Assembly (NCBI GenBank): GCA_027307195.1
Contig: DAHUXL010000157.1
Span: forward strand, 1 to 57,019
Reading direction: 5' to 3'
DNA length: 57,019 nt
Source of the DNA: Rhodanobacter sp.
Lineage (GTDB): Bacteria > Pseudomonadota > Gammaproteobacteria > Xanthomonadales > Rhodanobacteraceae
Within the stretch, counting starts at the first letter, position 1, and each line of letters starts with the position of its first letter. Below are positions 8,903 to 17,475 of this stretch, in pieces. The notes beneath the pieces are model-generated. The model was not told the DNA's origin and searched no databases. It was given only the letters and a program-made list of their open reading frames with translations. The position numbers and the translations under genes are program-made.

Positions 8903-11230
8903 TCAGAACGGCAATTTCAACTTGAAATCCACCGCCAGCAACTGATTGCGGAAGATCTGCTGGATACGCTTCAGCGCCACCGCATCGTCCGCCTCGAAAC
9001 GCAGCACCAGCACCGGCGTGGTATTGGAAGCACGGACCAGGCCCCAACCATCCGACCAGTCCGCGCGCAGCCCGTCGATGGTGATCAGGGTGGCATCGTC
9101 GAAATTCGCCTGCTGACGCAACTTGTCCATGAAGCGATAGTGCTCGCCCTCGGCCAGCTCGATCTTCAGCTCCGGCGTGGAGACGCTCTTCGGCAGCGTG
9201 GCGAAGATATCTTCCGGACTGCGCCCCTGCAGGTCGCTGGCAAGAATTTCCAGCAACCGGGCGGCGGCGTAGATGCCATCGTCGAAACCGTACCAGCGCT
9301 CCTTGAAGAAGAAATGCCCGCTCATCTCGCCAGCCAGCTCGGCACCGGTCTCGCGCATCTTTGCCTTGATCAGTGAATGACCGGTACGCCACATCAACGG
9401 GCTGCCGCCGGCATCCAGGATCTGCCCCTTCAGGTGATTGGTGCACTTGACGTCATAGATGACGGTGGCGCCGGGTTGGCGCGACAGCACATCGCGCGCG
9501 AACAGCATCAGCAGACGATCCGGATAGATGATCTCGCCGGAGCGGGTGACCACGCCGAGGCGATCGCCGTCGCCATCGAACGCGATGCCCAGATCGGCAC
9601 CGGTCCGTTTCACCGACAGGATCAGATCCTCGAGATTGTCCGGGTCGGACGGATCCGGATGGTGATTCGGGAACGTGCCGTCGACGTCGCAGTACAGCGG
9701 GATCACCTCGCAACCAACGCCCTCCAGCACCTGCGGCGCGATCGCGCCGGGAATGCCGTTGCCGCAATCGACGACGATCTTCAGGCGCCGCTCGGCGAGC
9801 ACGTCGGAGACGATCTTCTCGATGTAGTCGGGCGCCACGTCGACCTGGCGCAAGTTGCCCCGGCCATCGCTGGCCAGCGCGCCGCTGGCGATCCGCTGGT
9901 ACAGGTCCTGGATCGCGCCTTCGGACAAGGTCTCGCCGCCGACCACGATCTTGAAGCCGTTGTAGTCCGGCGGATTGTGGCTGCCGGTCACCGCCACGCC
10001 GCAGCCGGTGTTGAAGCGATACGCCGCGTAGTAGACCACCGGCGTGGGTACCGCGCCGACATCGATCACGTCGATGCCGGCCGCACGCAGACCATCGGCC
10101 AGCGCGCCGGCCAGCTCCGGCCCGGACAGGCGGCCATCACGGCCCACCACGATTTCGCGCAGGCCCTTCTCGTTCATCAGCGCGCCGATCGACTGGCCCA
10201 GCGCGTGGGCGACCTCCTTGTTCAAGGTCTTGCCGACTACGCCACGCACGTCGTACGCGCGGAAAATGCTCGGATCCACCTCGACCGTCGCCATGACCGG
10301 CGGCACGGGCGGCCGGTCAGCCGAAGGGGCGGCGGCTCTGGTCTGGGCAGGGACATTTTCGATTCTCGCCGGCAGTTCCACTTCCTCGGGCTCGACCGTC
10401 GGCATCTCGCGCCAACGCAGACGCAGCCACAGCAGGTAGCCACCACCGCCCAGGCCCAGCAAGGTCAGCAAGCCGCTCAGCAACCACGAACGCGGCAACA
10501 CGATGAAGGCACCGGGCAAGCCGGCGCCAATACTGAACACGCTGCCGGCGACCGGCTTGCTGATCGCTTCAGCTTCGGCCGACGCGGCGCCATGAGAAAA
10601 CAGCTGCACGTTGCCATGCTCGTCGCCCTGGCGAAACTCCAACCGGCCACCAGCCGGCGAGATCGCATCGAAACGTTGCCGCAGCGGCGCGAACGGCAGC
10701 TCGACCCAGGCCCACGCCTGCGCCTGCTGCGGCGGCCCCAGCGGAATCACCAAACTCAGTCGGCGATCGCCGTTGCCATAGGAAACACTCTGCGCCAGCG
10801 GCACCCCTTCGGCGCTTTGCGCGGCCATCAGCTGGGCCGCCTTGGCGTAACCGAACTCGCGGTAGTTGGCCTTGAGCACCTCGCTCAGGTCGCCGCTGTA
10901 CAACTCCAGTTTCTTCGCCTGCGGCAACTGCCGGCGCAACGCCGCCGCGGACTGCGCCGGATCGCTCATCAAGGTCGCCGGGTCCAACCCGGCCAGCGCT
11001 TTTTCGATCGTACCGCGCTGTCTGGCGACTTCATCGGACATCGCCTGCACAGCCTCGTTCTGGGCCACATGCACCCGCTCGATGGCATTGCCTTCATCGG
11101 CGATCAGCCAGGTCTGCCACGCGCAGAACAGCCCCAGCAGCAGCAAGAGGGTGCCACCGGCCAGCGGCAACAGCTCCTGCCAGTTGATCTGCAGATTGCG
11201 CAGCCGTTCTTTCGCGATGTTCAACGCCAT
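8903..11230 (-). CDS. algC: Phosphomannomutase/phosphoglucomutase with N-terminal membrane region
   Basis: Interconverts hexose 1- and 6-phosphates (mannose and glucose) for GDP-mannose and UDP-glucose supply to surface polysaccharides. The catalytic half (about 360-775) has the phosphoserine loop TGSHNPPDYNG (S417), the metal loop DGDGDR (D552, D554, D556), the sugar loop GEMSGH (E635) and the phosphate loop RASNTTP. The extra N-terminal ~350 residues hold two membrane segments (19-41 and about 245-270) around a periplasmic-looking domain, nearly doubling the length of Pseudomonas AlgC (about 463). The ATG at 11230 has a good ribosome site (GGGGACGGGG). It is the last gene of coaBC-dut-algC. 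The role of the membrane half is unknown. Confidence 0.9.
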   Translation of the reverse strand: MALNIAKERLRNLQINWQELLPLAGGTLLLLLGLFCAWQTWLIADEGNAIERVHVAQNEAVQAMSDEVARQRGTIEKALAGLDPATLMSDPAQSAAALRRQLPQAKKLELYSGDLSEVLKANYREFGYAKAAQLMAAQSAEGVPLAQSVSYGNGDRRLSLVIPLGPPQQAQAWAWVELPFAPLRQRFDAISPAGGRLEFRQGDEHGNVQLFSHGAASAEAEAISKPVAGSVFSIGAGLPGAFIVLPRSWLLSGLLTLLGLGGGGYLLWLRLRWREMPTVEPEEVELPARIENVPAQTRAAAPSADRPPVPPVMATVEVDPSIFRAYDVRGVVGKTLNKEVAHALGQSIGALMNEKGLREIVVGRDGRLSGPELAGALADGLRAAGIDVIDVGAVPTPVVYYAAYRFNTGCGVAVTGSHNPPDYNGFKIVVGGETLSEGAIQDLYQRIASGALASDGRGNLRQVDVAPDYIEKIVSDVLAERRLKIVVDCGNGIPGAIAPQVLEGVGCEVIPLYCDVDGTFPNHHPDPSDPDNLEDLILSVKRTGADLGIAFDGDGDRLGVVTRSGEIIYPDRLLMLFARDVLSRQPGATVIYDVKCTNHLKGQILDAGGSPLMWRTGHSLIKAKMRETGAELAGEMSGHFFFKERWYGFDDGIYAAARLLEILASDLQGRSPEDIFATLPKSVSTPELKIELAEGEHYRFMDKLRQQANFDDATLITIDGLRADWSDGWGLVRASNTTPVLVLRFEADDAVALKRIQQIFRNQLLAVDFKLKLPF

Positions 11231-11291
11231 ACCCCGTCCCCGCGGCTGTGCCTGCGTGCCGGTCCGATGGATTTCGGACCCACCCGCCTGT

Positions 11292-11750
11292 TCATTGGAT
11301 ACCGGTCGAGCCAAAACCACCGCTACCGCGTTCGCTCGGCGCAAAGTCGCTAACGACTTTCAGCCGCGCCTGCGCCACCGGTACCAGCAGCAACTGGGCA
11401 ATCCGATCGCCCACCGCGATGGTGTACGACTGCGTGCCACGATTCCAGCATGAAATCATCAGCGGCCCCTGGTAATCGGCGTCGATCACCCCGACCAGAT
11501 TGCCCATCACCAGGCCGTGTTTGTGGCCCAGCCCCGAGCGCGGCACGATCAGCGCGCACCAGCCCGGATCGCCGATATGAATCGCCATGCCGCTGGGCAC
11601 CAGCGCACTTTCGCCCGGCGCCAGCGTCAGCGGCGCGTCCAGTGCGGCACGCAGATCCATGCCGGCACTGCCGGGCGTAGCGGCCTGCGGCAACGGAATG
11701 CTGTCACCGAGGCGCGGATCGAGAATCTTCAGTTCGACGTCGACCGTCAT
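11292..11750 (-). CDS. dut: dUTP diphosphatase
   Basis: Hydrolyses dUTP to dUMP and pyrophosphate, preventing uracil incorporation and feeding dTMP synthesis. The 152-residue trimeric-type enzyme shows all five motifs: [10 protein letters not shown] (1), [10 protein letters not shown] (2), GVIDADYQG with the catalytic Asp (3), [12 protein letters not shown] (4) and the C-terminal P-loop-like [10 protein letters not shown] (5). The ATG at 11750 overlaps the stop of coaBC (ATGA), indicating translational coupling, the same neighbour arrangement as in many gammaproteobacteria. Confidence 0.97.
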   Translation of the reverse strand: MTVDVELKILDPRLGDSIPLPQAATPGSAGMDLRAALDAPLTLAPGESALVPSGMAIHIGDPGWCALIVPRSGLGHKHGLVMGNLVGVIDADYQGPLMISCWNRGTQSYTIAVGDRIAQLLLVPVAQARLKVVSDFAPSERGSGGFGSTGIQ

Positions 11751-12955
11751 CCGCGCGCCGCCCGATAGCGTTCAGCCACCTGGGCGATCAGCTGGCACGC
11801 CAGCTCGGGTTTCGCCGCCCGCGGCAACTCGATCGCGCCGTCGGCCCAGTACAACGTCAACGCGTTGTCGGCCGCCTCGAAACCGAGGCCGGCACCCACC
11901 TGATTGGCCGCAATCATGTCCAGCCCCTTGTGCCGCAGTTTGCCCTGCGCGTAGCTCGCCACATCATGCGTCTCCGCGGCGAATCCGACCAGGAACGGGT
12001 GCGCGGTTTGCGCCGACAGGCTGGCCAGGATGTCCGGGTTTTCGCCGAGCTGCAGGGACAGACCGGCGCCATCGTGCCGCTTCTTCAATTTTTGCGCGGA
12101 CACTTCCAGCGGGCGGTAATCGCCGACGGCCGCCGCGCCGATATAGATGTCCGCCTGTGCCGCGGCGGCCAGCACTGCCGCGTGCATCTGTGCCGCGCTG
12201 CGCACATCGACGCGTTGCGCGACGCCGACAGGCGTCGCCAGGCTGACCGGCCCGGCAATCAGGGTCACCCGGGCACCGGCCTGGGCAGCAGCAGCAGCCA
12301 CCGCAAAACCCATCCGGCCGGAACTGCGGTTGCCGATGAAACGCACCGGATCAATGTCCTCATAGGTCGGGCCGGCACTGACCAGCACCTTCAGCCCGGC
12401 CAGCGACTGGTTGCCGAACGAAGCCAGCAACGCATCTCGCAGTTCGTGCGGCTCCAGCATCCGGCCACTGCCGACATCGCCGCAGGCCTGATCACCGACG
12501 GCGGGACCGAGCAACTGCACGCCGCGCTGGCGCAGCGTGTCGATATTCGCCTGCACCGCCGGATGCGCCCACATCTGCTGGTTCATCGCCGGCGCCAGAT
12601 ACAACGGCGCGGCGCTGGCCAGGCACAGCGTGGTCAACAGGTCATCGGCCATGCCGTGTGCCAACCGCGCCAGCAGATCCGCACTGGCTGGCGCGATCAG
12701 GATTCGTTCGGCCCAGCGCGCCAGCTCGATATGCCCCATCGCCGCCTCGGCCTGCGCGTCCCACAGACTGACCCGCACGCTCTGGCCGGACAAGGCCTGG
12801 AACGTGGTCGGGCTGACGAAATGGGTGGCGCTCTCGGTCATCACCACGCGCACCTCGGCATCGAGATCGCGCAGGCGGCGAACCAGCTCGCAGGACTTGT
12901 AGGCGGCGATGCCGCCCGACACTCCCAGCAGAATATGGCGTTGGGCAAGACTCAT
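11747..12955 (-). CDS. coaBC: Bifunctional phosphopantothenoylcysteine decarboxylase/phosphopantothenate--cysteine ligase
   Basis: Carries out two consecutive steps of coenzyme A synthesis. The N-terminal flavoprotein (CoaC) half has [15 protein letters not shown], the PAMN motif in [10 protein letters not shown] and the substrate-flap Cys in [11 protein letters not shown]. The C-terminal CoaB half starts near [19 protein letters not shown] and contains [10 protein letters not shown]. The 402-residue length is normal. I start at ATG 12955 ([15 protein letters not shown]); an in-frame ATG at 12973 would add six residues. It diverges from radC with 96 bp between them and overlaps dut by 4 bp. 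Confidence 0.95.
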   Translation of the reverse strand: MSLAQRHILLGVSGGIAAYKSCELVRRLRDLDAEVRVVMTESATHFVSPTTFQALSGQSVRVSLWDAQAEAAMGHIELARWAERILIAPASADLLARLAHGMADDLLTTLCLASAAPLYLAPAMNQQMWAHPAVQANIDTLRQRGVQLLGPAVGDQACGDVGSGRMLEPHELRDALLASFGNQSLAGLKVLVSAGPTYEDIDPVRFIGNRSSGRMGFAVAAAAAQAGARVTLIAGPVSLATPVGVAQRVDVRSAAQMHAAVLAAAAQADIYIGAAAVGDYRPLEVSAQKLKKRHDGAGLSLQLGENPDILASLSAQTAHPFLVGFAAETHDVASYAQGKLRHKGLDMIAANQVGAGLGFEAADNALTLYWADGAIELPRAAKPELACQLIAQVAERYRAARG

Positions 12956-13051
12956 GTAAGGCGGGCCTGACAATCGGGCAGACGCCTAGCTTACCGGATT
13001 CATTCGCCCTGACCGCTGCCTGACGGCGACGCTGTCCGGCAAGTTGGAAAC

Positions 13052-13723
13052 ATGAGCATCCGCGACTGGCCCGAAGGCGAACGCCCCCGTGAAAAGCTGC
13101 TGACTCGTGGCAGTGCCGCACTGTCCGATGCCGAGCTGCTGGCCGTGCTGCTGGGCAGCGGCAGCCGCGGCAAGGATGCCTTGGCACTGGGCCGCGAATT
13201 GTTGAACACGGCCGGCAGTCTGGGCGCACTGCTCGGTCGGCCCGATCAGCAGATCCGCGCCGGCGGACTGGGCCCGGCCAAGCGCGCGCGCATCGCCGCC
13301 GCACTCGAACTGGCCCGGCGCAGCTTGGCCGAGCAGCTGCAGGAGAAGCCCAGCCTGGGCAACCCGCGCGACAGTGGCGATTTTCTGCGCGCGCGCCTGC
13401 GCCACCTGCCGTACGAGGTGTTCGGCTGCCTGTATCTGGACAATCGCCATCGCGTGCTGGCGTTCGAGGAACTGTTCCGTGGCACCGTCGACGGCGCCAG
13501 CGTGCATCCGCGTGAAGTGGTACGGGCGTGCCTGCAGCACAACGCCTGCGCCGTGATCTTCGCGCACAACCATCCCTCCGGCGTCGCCGAGCCCAGCGCC
13601 GCCGACCGTGCGATCACCCACGAGCTGCGCGACGCACTGCAACTGGTCGGCGTGCGTGTACTCGATCATCTGGTGATTGGCAGCGGCGAGCCGGTGTCGA
13701 TGGCCGCCCGCGGCCTGCTCTGA
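13052..13723 (+). CDS. radC: RadC family JAB-domain protein
   Basis: A 223-residue UPF0758/RadC protein: an N-terminal helix-hairpin-helix-like region (to about residue 90) and a JAMM metalloprotease-fold domain with HNHPSG (H172, H174) and D185, i.e. the H-x-H-x10-D zinc motif. The preceding LAFEELFRGTVDGASVHPRE is the family signature. The biological role is unsettled, and a DNA-repair function was questioned for the E. coli protein. Divergent from coaBC, as in many proteobacteria. Confidence 0.93.
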   Translation: MSIRDWPEGERPREKLLTRGSAALSDAELLAVLLGSGSRGKDALALGRELLNTAGSLGALLGRPDQQIRAGGLGPAKRARIAAALELARRSLAEQLQEKPSLGNPRDSGDFLRARLRHLPYEVFGCLYLDNRHRVLAFEELFRGTVDGASVHPREVVRACLQHNACAVIFAHNHPSGVAEPSAADRAITHELRDALQLVGVRVLDHLVIGSGEPVSMAARGLL

Positions 13724-13741
13724 AATCTGGCCACCGGCCAT

Positions 13742-13772
13742 AAAAAAAACGGCGTGGAATGAACCACGCCGT
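13742..13772 (-). terminator. Intrinsic terminator reading leftwards between radC and argS
   Basis: On the minus strand a perfect 9-bp stem (ACGGCGTGG / CCACGCCGT, 13749-13757 and 13764-13772, 6-nt loop) is followed by eight U residues (13742-13749). On the plus strand no T-run follows, so it does not serve radC. It implies a leftward transcript starting in the intergenic island. Confidence 0.75.
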
Positions 13773-13831
13773 GGGGCCGATTGGGGGAGGGGAGAGAGCG
13801 GCGTCTCCGATTGCCGTTTCATGGAGGGGAG

Positions 13832-13963
13832 TCATGTCCAGGCCCAGCCAGTGTCGCAGCGCCGCATGACGAGTCGATGACATCTGGCGCTCGCATGAAG
13901 GGGCGCCAAGTCGTCGAAACTTATGCACAAAAGAGCGACACCGGCCTTCACCGGCCCGATCAT
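13832..13963 (-). CDS. Candidate small ORF (43 aa) in a leftward intergenic transcript
   Basis: On the minus strand an ATG at 13963 is preceded by an excellent ribosome site (GGTGAGGAGC) and opens a 43-codon frame (begins MIGPVKAGVALLCISFDDLA, ends GWAWT). It lies between the AT-rich segment with TATAAT (13982-13987) and the leftward terminator at 13742-13772, so promoter, ribosome site, frame and terminator are in the right order. No similarity to a known family is recognised, and the transcript could equally be a non-coding RNA of about 230 nt. Confidence 0.3.
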   Translation of the reverse strand: MIGPVKAGVALLCISFDDLAPLHASARCHRLVMRRCDTGWAWT

Positions 13964-14093
13964 GCTCCTCACCACAAGTTAATTATATAACTCATTGAAT
14001 ATAATTAATTATTAATTGTGGCGAGCCGATTTCCGGTATCTCAAGATGGATTTCAAACCGACCTCCTCAGCTTTCCCCACAGACTTATCCACA
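13921..14093. other. Intergenic island with AT-rich core and DnaA-box-like sites
   Basis: The 500 bp between radC and argS (13724-14223) hold no obvious large gene. In the middle lies an AT-rich block (about 13979-14018, nearly all A/T in a GC-rich genome). It is flanked by TTATGCACA (13921-13929, one mismatch to the DnaA box) on one side and by TTCCCCACA (14073-14081, two mismatches) and a perfect TTATCCACA (14085-14093) on the other. Possible meanings are DnaA titration or regulation, or ordinary AT-rich promoters for argS and the leftward transcript. Confidence 0.45.
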
Positions 14094-14223
14094 GGGCAGT
14101 TCGTCGCAGCGCATCAAGACCCATGACCATGCGCCCGCTGGTGGCAAGCGCCACGGCCGGTGCGTTTCGTCGGCATGGCGGTCTGTTAGGATTGGCGGTT
14201 CCATCACGAAACCGATCCCATCC

Positions 14224-15912
14224 GTGAAAGAACAGTTGCGCGACCTGGTGTTGCAGGCGATCCAGACTCTGCAAGACGATGCCACCCTGCCTGCCGACCT
14301 GACCCTGCCCGGGTTCGTGATCGAGCGCGCACGCAGCCGCGAACATGGCGACTTCGCCTGCAACGTGGCGATGCTGCTGGCCAAACCGGCTCGTGCCAAG
14401 CCCCGTGAACTGGCCGACAAACTGGTGGCCGCGTTGCCGATGAACGAACTGGTGGCGAAGGTCGATATCGCCGGTCCCGGCTTCATCAACTTCTTTCTCG
14501 CCCCTGGCGCTTACCACGCCGAGGTACGCCGCATCATGGCTGAAGGCGATGCCTACGGCCGCAGCAACGCCGGCCATGGCAAGACGGTCGGTGTGGAATT
14601 CGTCTCGGCGAATCCGACCGGTCCGCTGCATGTGGGCCACGGCCGCAACGCCGTCATCGGCGACTGCCTGAGCCGCCTGCTCCACGCCACCGGCTGGAAC
14701 GTCAAGCGCGAGTATTACTACAACGATGCCGGCGTGCAGATCGCGAACCTGGCGATCTCGGTCCAGGCGCGCGCCCGCGGGATCACCCCCGACGACAGCG
14801 GCTGGCCCGAAAGTGGCTATCGCGGCGACTACATCGCCGACGTGGCACGTGCCTACCTCGACCGCGAATCGGTGGTCGCCGATGGCGAGACGGTGACTGG
14901 CGCCGGCGACGTCGACGACCTCGACGCGATTCGCCGCTTCGCCGTGGCCAGCCTGCGCCGCGAACAGGACCTGGACCTGAGGGCGTTCGGCGTCGGTTTC
15001 GATACCTATTTCCTCGAGTCCTCGCTGTACAGCGACGGCAAGGTGGAAGAGACCGTGCGCGAGCTGATCGCCCACGGCCACACCTACGAAGAAGGCGGCG
15101 CGCTGTGGCTGCGCAGCACCGACTTCGGCGACGACAAGGACCGCGTGATGCGCAAGTCCGACGGCAGCTACACCTACTTCGTGCCGGACGTGGCCTATCA
15201 CCTGAGCAAGTGGCAACGTGGCTACGAGAACGCCATCACCGTGCTTGGCTCCGATCATCACGGCAGCCTGGCGCGGGTGAGGGCCGGACTGCAGGCACTG
15301 GATGCCGGCATTCCCAAGGGCTGGCCGAACTACGTGCTGTACCAGATGATCACCGTGATGCGCGGCGGCGAGGAAGTGAAGATTTCCAAGCGCGCCGGCA
15401 GCTACGTCACCCTGCGCGATCTGATCGACGAGGCCGGCTGCGACGCCACGCGCTACTTCCTGATCGCGCGCAAGACCGATTCCCAGCTGGTGTTCGACAT
15501 CGACCTGGCCCGTTCGCAGTCGAACGACAACCCGGTGTACTACATCCAGTACGCGCATGCGCGCGTCTGCAGCGTGCTGCGCCAAGCTCCGGAGAAGGGC
15601 TTCACCTTCGACCTGCAGGACGGCCTCGCCCACCTGGCCCGGCTGGACAACGAGCACGAGCAGATCCTGCTGACCGAACTGTCGAAGTACCCGGAGCTGG
15701 TCGACGCCGCGGCGGCAAACCTCGAGCCGCATCTGCTCGCTGCGTGGTTGCGTGAACTGGCCAACGCATTCCACACCTACTACAACTCGCACCAGTTCCT
15801 GGTCGAGGACGCCGCGCTGCGCAACGCGCGTCTCGCGCTGGTGGTGGCGACGCGGCAGGTGTTGAAGAATGGTCTGGCATTGTTGGGCCTGAGCGCCCCG
15901 GAGAGCATGTAA
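14224..15912 (+). CDS. argS: Arginine--tRNA ligase
   Basis: Charges tRNA-Arg. The 562-residue class I enzyme has the N-terminal Arg-tRNA synthetase additional domain (about 1-90), the HIGH-type motif HVGH (136-139 in [14 protein letters not shown]), the KMSKS-equivalent KISKR (386-390) and a DALR-type anticodon-binding domain starting near residue 440. Start is GTG 14224, directly at the homology start, with a weak ribosome site. The gene overlaps the next by one base (TAATG), implying coupled translation. Confidence 0.97.
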   Translation: MKEQLRDLVLQAIQTLQDDATLPADLTLPGFVIERARSREHGDFACNVAMLLAKPARAKPRELADKLVAALPMNELVAKVDIAGPGFINFFLAPGAYHAEVRRIMAEGDAYGRSNAGHGKTVGVEFVSANPTGPLHVGHGRNAVIGDCLSRLLHATGWNVKREYYYNDAGVQIANLAISVQARARGITPDDSGWPESGYRGDYIADVARAYLDRESVVADGETVTGAGDVDDLDAIRRFAVASLRREQDLDLRAFGVGFDTYFLESSLYSDGKVEETVRELIAHGHTYEEGGALWLRSTDFGDDKDRVMRKSDGSYTYFVPDVAYHLSKWQRGYENAITVLGSDHHGSLARVRAGLQALDAGIPKGWPNYVLYQMITVMRGGEEVKISKRAGSYVTLRDLIDEAGCDATRYFLIARKTDSQLVFDIDLARSQSNDNPVYYIQYAHARVCSVLRQAPEKGFTFDLQDGLAHLARLDNEHEQILLTELSKYPELVDAAAANLEPHLLAAWLRELANAFHTYYNSHQFLVEDAALRNARLALVVATRQVLKNGLALLGLSAPESM

Positions 15913-16634
15913 TGGCAGCACGCAAGGGCAAGGGTCGACAGGCCGTGCGCAACAACAGCAATGGTTTCCCGGGCTGGGGCTACGCCGTCATCGGCGTGCT
16001 GATCGGCGCCATCCTGATGGCGGTGATGATGCGTGGCAGCCTGTTGACCAGCATGAGCAAGCCCAATGGCCCGCAGGCGAATCCGCAGGCCACCGCCGAG
16101 CGCGGCAGCGAGCCTGGCGTGGTCGAACCGGCCACCGGCGACAGCGCGCCGAAGAAGCCGCAATTCGACTTCTACTCGGTGCTGTCGGAGAAGGAAGTGC
16201 GCATCCCCGATGCCGTGATCAGTGCGCAGGCGCGCGCCGAACAGCAGCAGAAGCAGCAAGCCGCGCAGCTGCAGGCCCAGCAACAGGCTGACGCCCAGCA
16301 GGCGACCGTATCGGCTGCGCCTCCGGCGAATGCGCCGGCCGCGGTCAGTGAAAATGTGGTCGCCGCCCCGGCTGCTGCCGTGCCGCAACCCGCCACCGGC
16401 AGTGGCTACCTGCTGCAGGTCGGTGCGTTCCCGAACTCCGCCGACGCGGAAACCCTGAAGGCAAAACTCGCCATGCAGGGTTTCATTGCCAACGTGCAAT
16501 CCGTCAGCATCGGCGGGCAGACCTATAACCGCGTTCGCCTCGGCCCGTTCCATTCCGCCACCGAACTGGAATCGACCAAGCAGCGGCTGGCTGGCGCCGG
16601 CATCAATGCGATTGCGCTGAAGGAAGGCAAATAG
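15912..16634 (+). CDS. SPOR domain protein, FtsN-like
   Basis: Predicted single-pass inner-membrane protein of 240 residues that would bind denuded peptidoglycan glycan at the division septum. A short basic cytoplasmic tail precedes a membrane segment (about 22-40), then a Gln/Ala-rich linker (about 95-150, with runs of Gln) and a C-terminal SPOR domain (about 162-240: YLLQVGAFPNSADAETLKAK ... VRLGPFHSATELE). Its start overlaps the argS stop. The argS-ftsN-like arrangement occurs in several gammaproteobacteria. Whether it is the essential FtsN or another SPOR protein cannot be decided here. Confidence 0.85.
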   Translation: MAARKGKGRQAVRNNSNGFPGWGYAVIGVLIGAILMAVMMRGSLLTSMSKPNGPQANPQATAERGSEPGVVEPATGDSAPKKPQFDFYSVLSEKEVRIPDAVISAQARAEQQQKQQAAQLQAQQQADAQQATVSAAPPANAPAAVSENVVAAPAAAVPQPATGSGYLLQVGAFPNSADAETLKAKLAMQGFIANVQSVSIGGQTYNRVRLGPFHSATELESTKQRLAGAGINAIALKEGK

Positions 16635-16713
16635 CGCACAGTGAACCGCAGGTCGCGAAAGCGGCCCTGTCTGACCGCAACGTTACGACCCCCGCCAAGC
16701 CGGACTTTCACGC

Positions 16714-17469
16714 ATGACAACCAAGACTGCCTGGATCACCGGCGCGACCTCCGGGTTCGGCGCCGCCGCCGTGGAACGTTTCGTGGCCGGTGGCTGGCGC
16801 GTGATCGCCAGCGGCCGCCGCGCCGATCGGTTGCAGCAACTGGTGGAACGCCACGGCGCTGACCGCGTGCACGCGACGGCGTTCGACGTCCGCGACGAGA
16901 CTGCCATGCGTGCGGCGCACGCGAATCTGCCGCCGGCGTTCGCCGGTATCGACCTGCTGCTCAACAATGCCGGCCTTGCGCTGGGCACCGTGCCGGCGCA
17001 GCAGGCGGACCTGGCGCAGTGGAAGCAGATGATCGACACCAACGTCACCGCGCTGGTAACGATGACCCACCTGCTGCTGCCGCAACTGATCGAACGCCGC
17101 GGCACGATCGTCAACATCAGCTCGATCGCGGGCAGCTACGCCTACCGCGGCGGCAACGTATACGGCGCCACCAAGGCCTTCGTCACCCAGTTCTCGCAGA
17201 ACCTGCGCACCGATCTGCACGGCACCGGCGTGCGGGTGAGTTCGGTCGAGCCGGGCATGGCCGAAACCGAGTTCACCGTGGTGCGCACCGGCGGCGACCA
17301 GGCCGCGTCGGAGAAGCTCTACGCCGGCGCCCATCCGATCACCGCCGGCGACATCGCCGACACGATCTGGTGGATCGCCAATCTGCCGACGCACCTCAAC
17401 ATCAACCGCGTCGAGGTGATGCCGGTGAGCCAGTCCGCCGCCGGCTTGCAGGTCGCCCGCGACAGCTGA
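16714..17469 (+). CDS. Short-chain dehydrogenase, YdfG-like (NADP-dependent hydroxy acid dehydrogenase)
   Basis: A 251-residue classical SDR. It has the cofactor motif TGATSGFG (9-16), the NNAG motif, the catalytic Ser within NISSIAGSYAYRGG and the Tyr-x-x-x-Lys in VYGATKAF. The Gly-Arg pair after strand beta-2 (ASGRRADR) suggests NADP(H). The C-terminus (ADTIWWIANLPTHLNINRVE) is typical of the YdfG subgroup, which oxidises 3-hydroxy acids such as L-allo-threonine and serine and also reduces malonic semialdehyde. The substrate here is inferred from family only. It converges on the patatin gene, 6 bp apart; the two stop codons lie in a small hairpin (17465-17480). Confidence 0.88.
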   Translation: MTTKTAWITGATSGFGAAAVERFVAGGWRVIASGRRADRLQQLVERHGADRVHATAFDVRDETAMRAAHANLPPAFAGIDLLLNNAGLALGTVPAQQADLAQWKQMIDTNVTALVTMTHLLLPQLIERRGTIVNISSIAGSYAYRGGNVYGATKAFVTQFSQNLRTDLHGTGVRVSSVEPGMAETEFTVVRTGGDQAASEKLYAGAHPITAGDIADTIWWIANLPTHLNINRVEVMPVSQSAAGLQVARDS

Positions 17470-17475
17470 GCCCGT

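Noticed and set aside
13614-13928. A 104-codon minus-strand frame across the radC 3' end
   Set aside because: It reads through a strong leftward intrinsic terminator and into the radC antisense strand; the 43-codon frame with a ribosome site is the better small-ORF candidate there.
13921-14093. Interpretation of the DnaA-box cluster as the chromosomal origin
   Set aside because: Only one perfect box is present, and no dnaA, dnaN, gyrB, rpmH or parAB genes lie near; xanthomonad oriC is normally beside dnaA.
16652-16667. Hairpin with a GAAA tetraloop after the SPOR gene
   Set aside because: A 6-bp stem without a following T-run; not sufficient to call a terminator or an RNA element.
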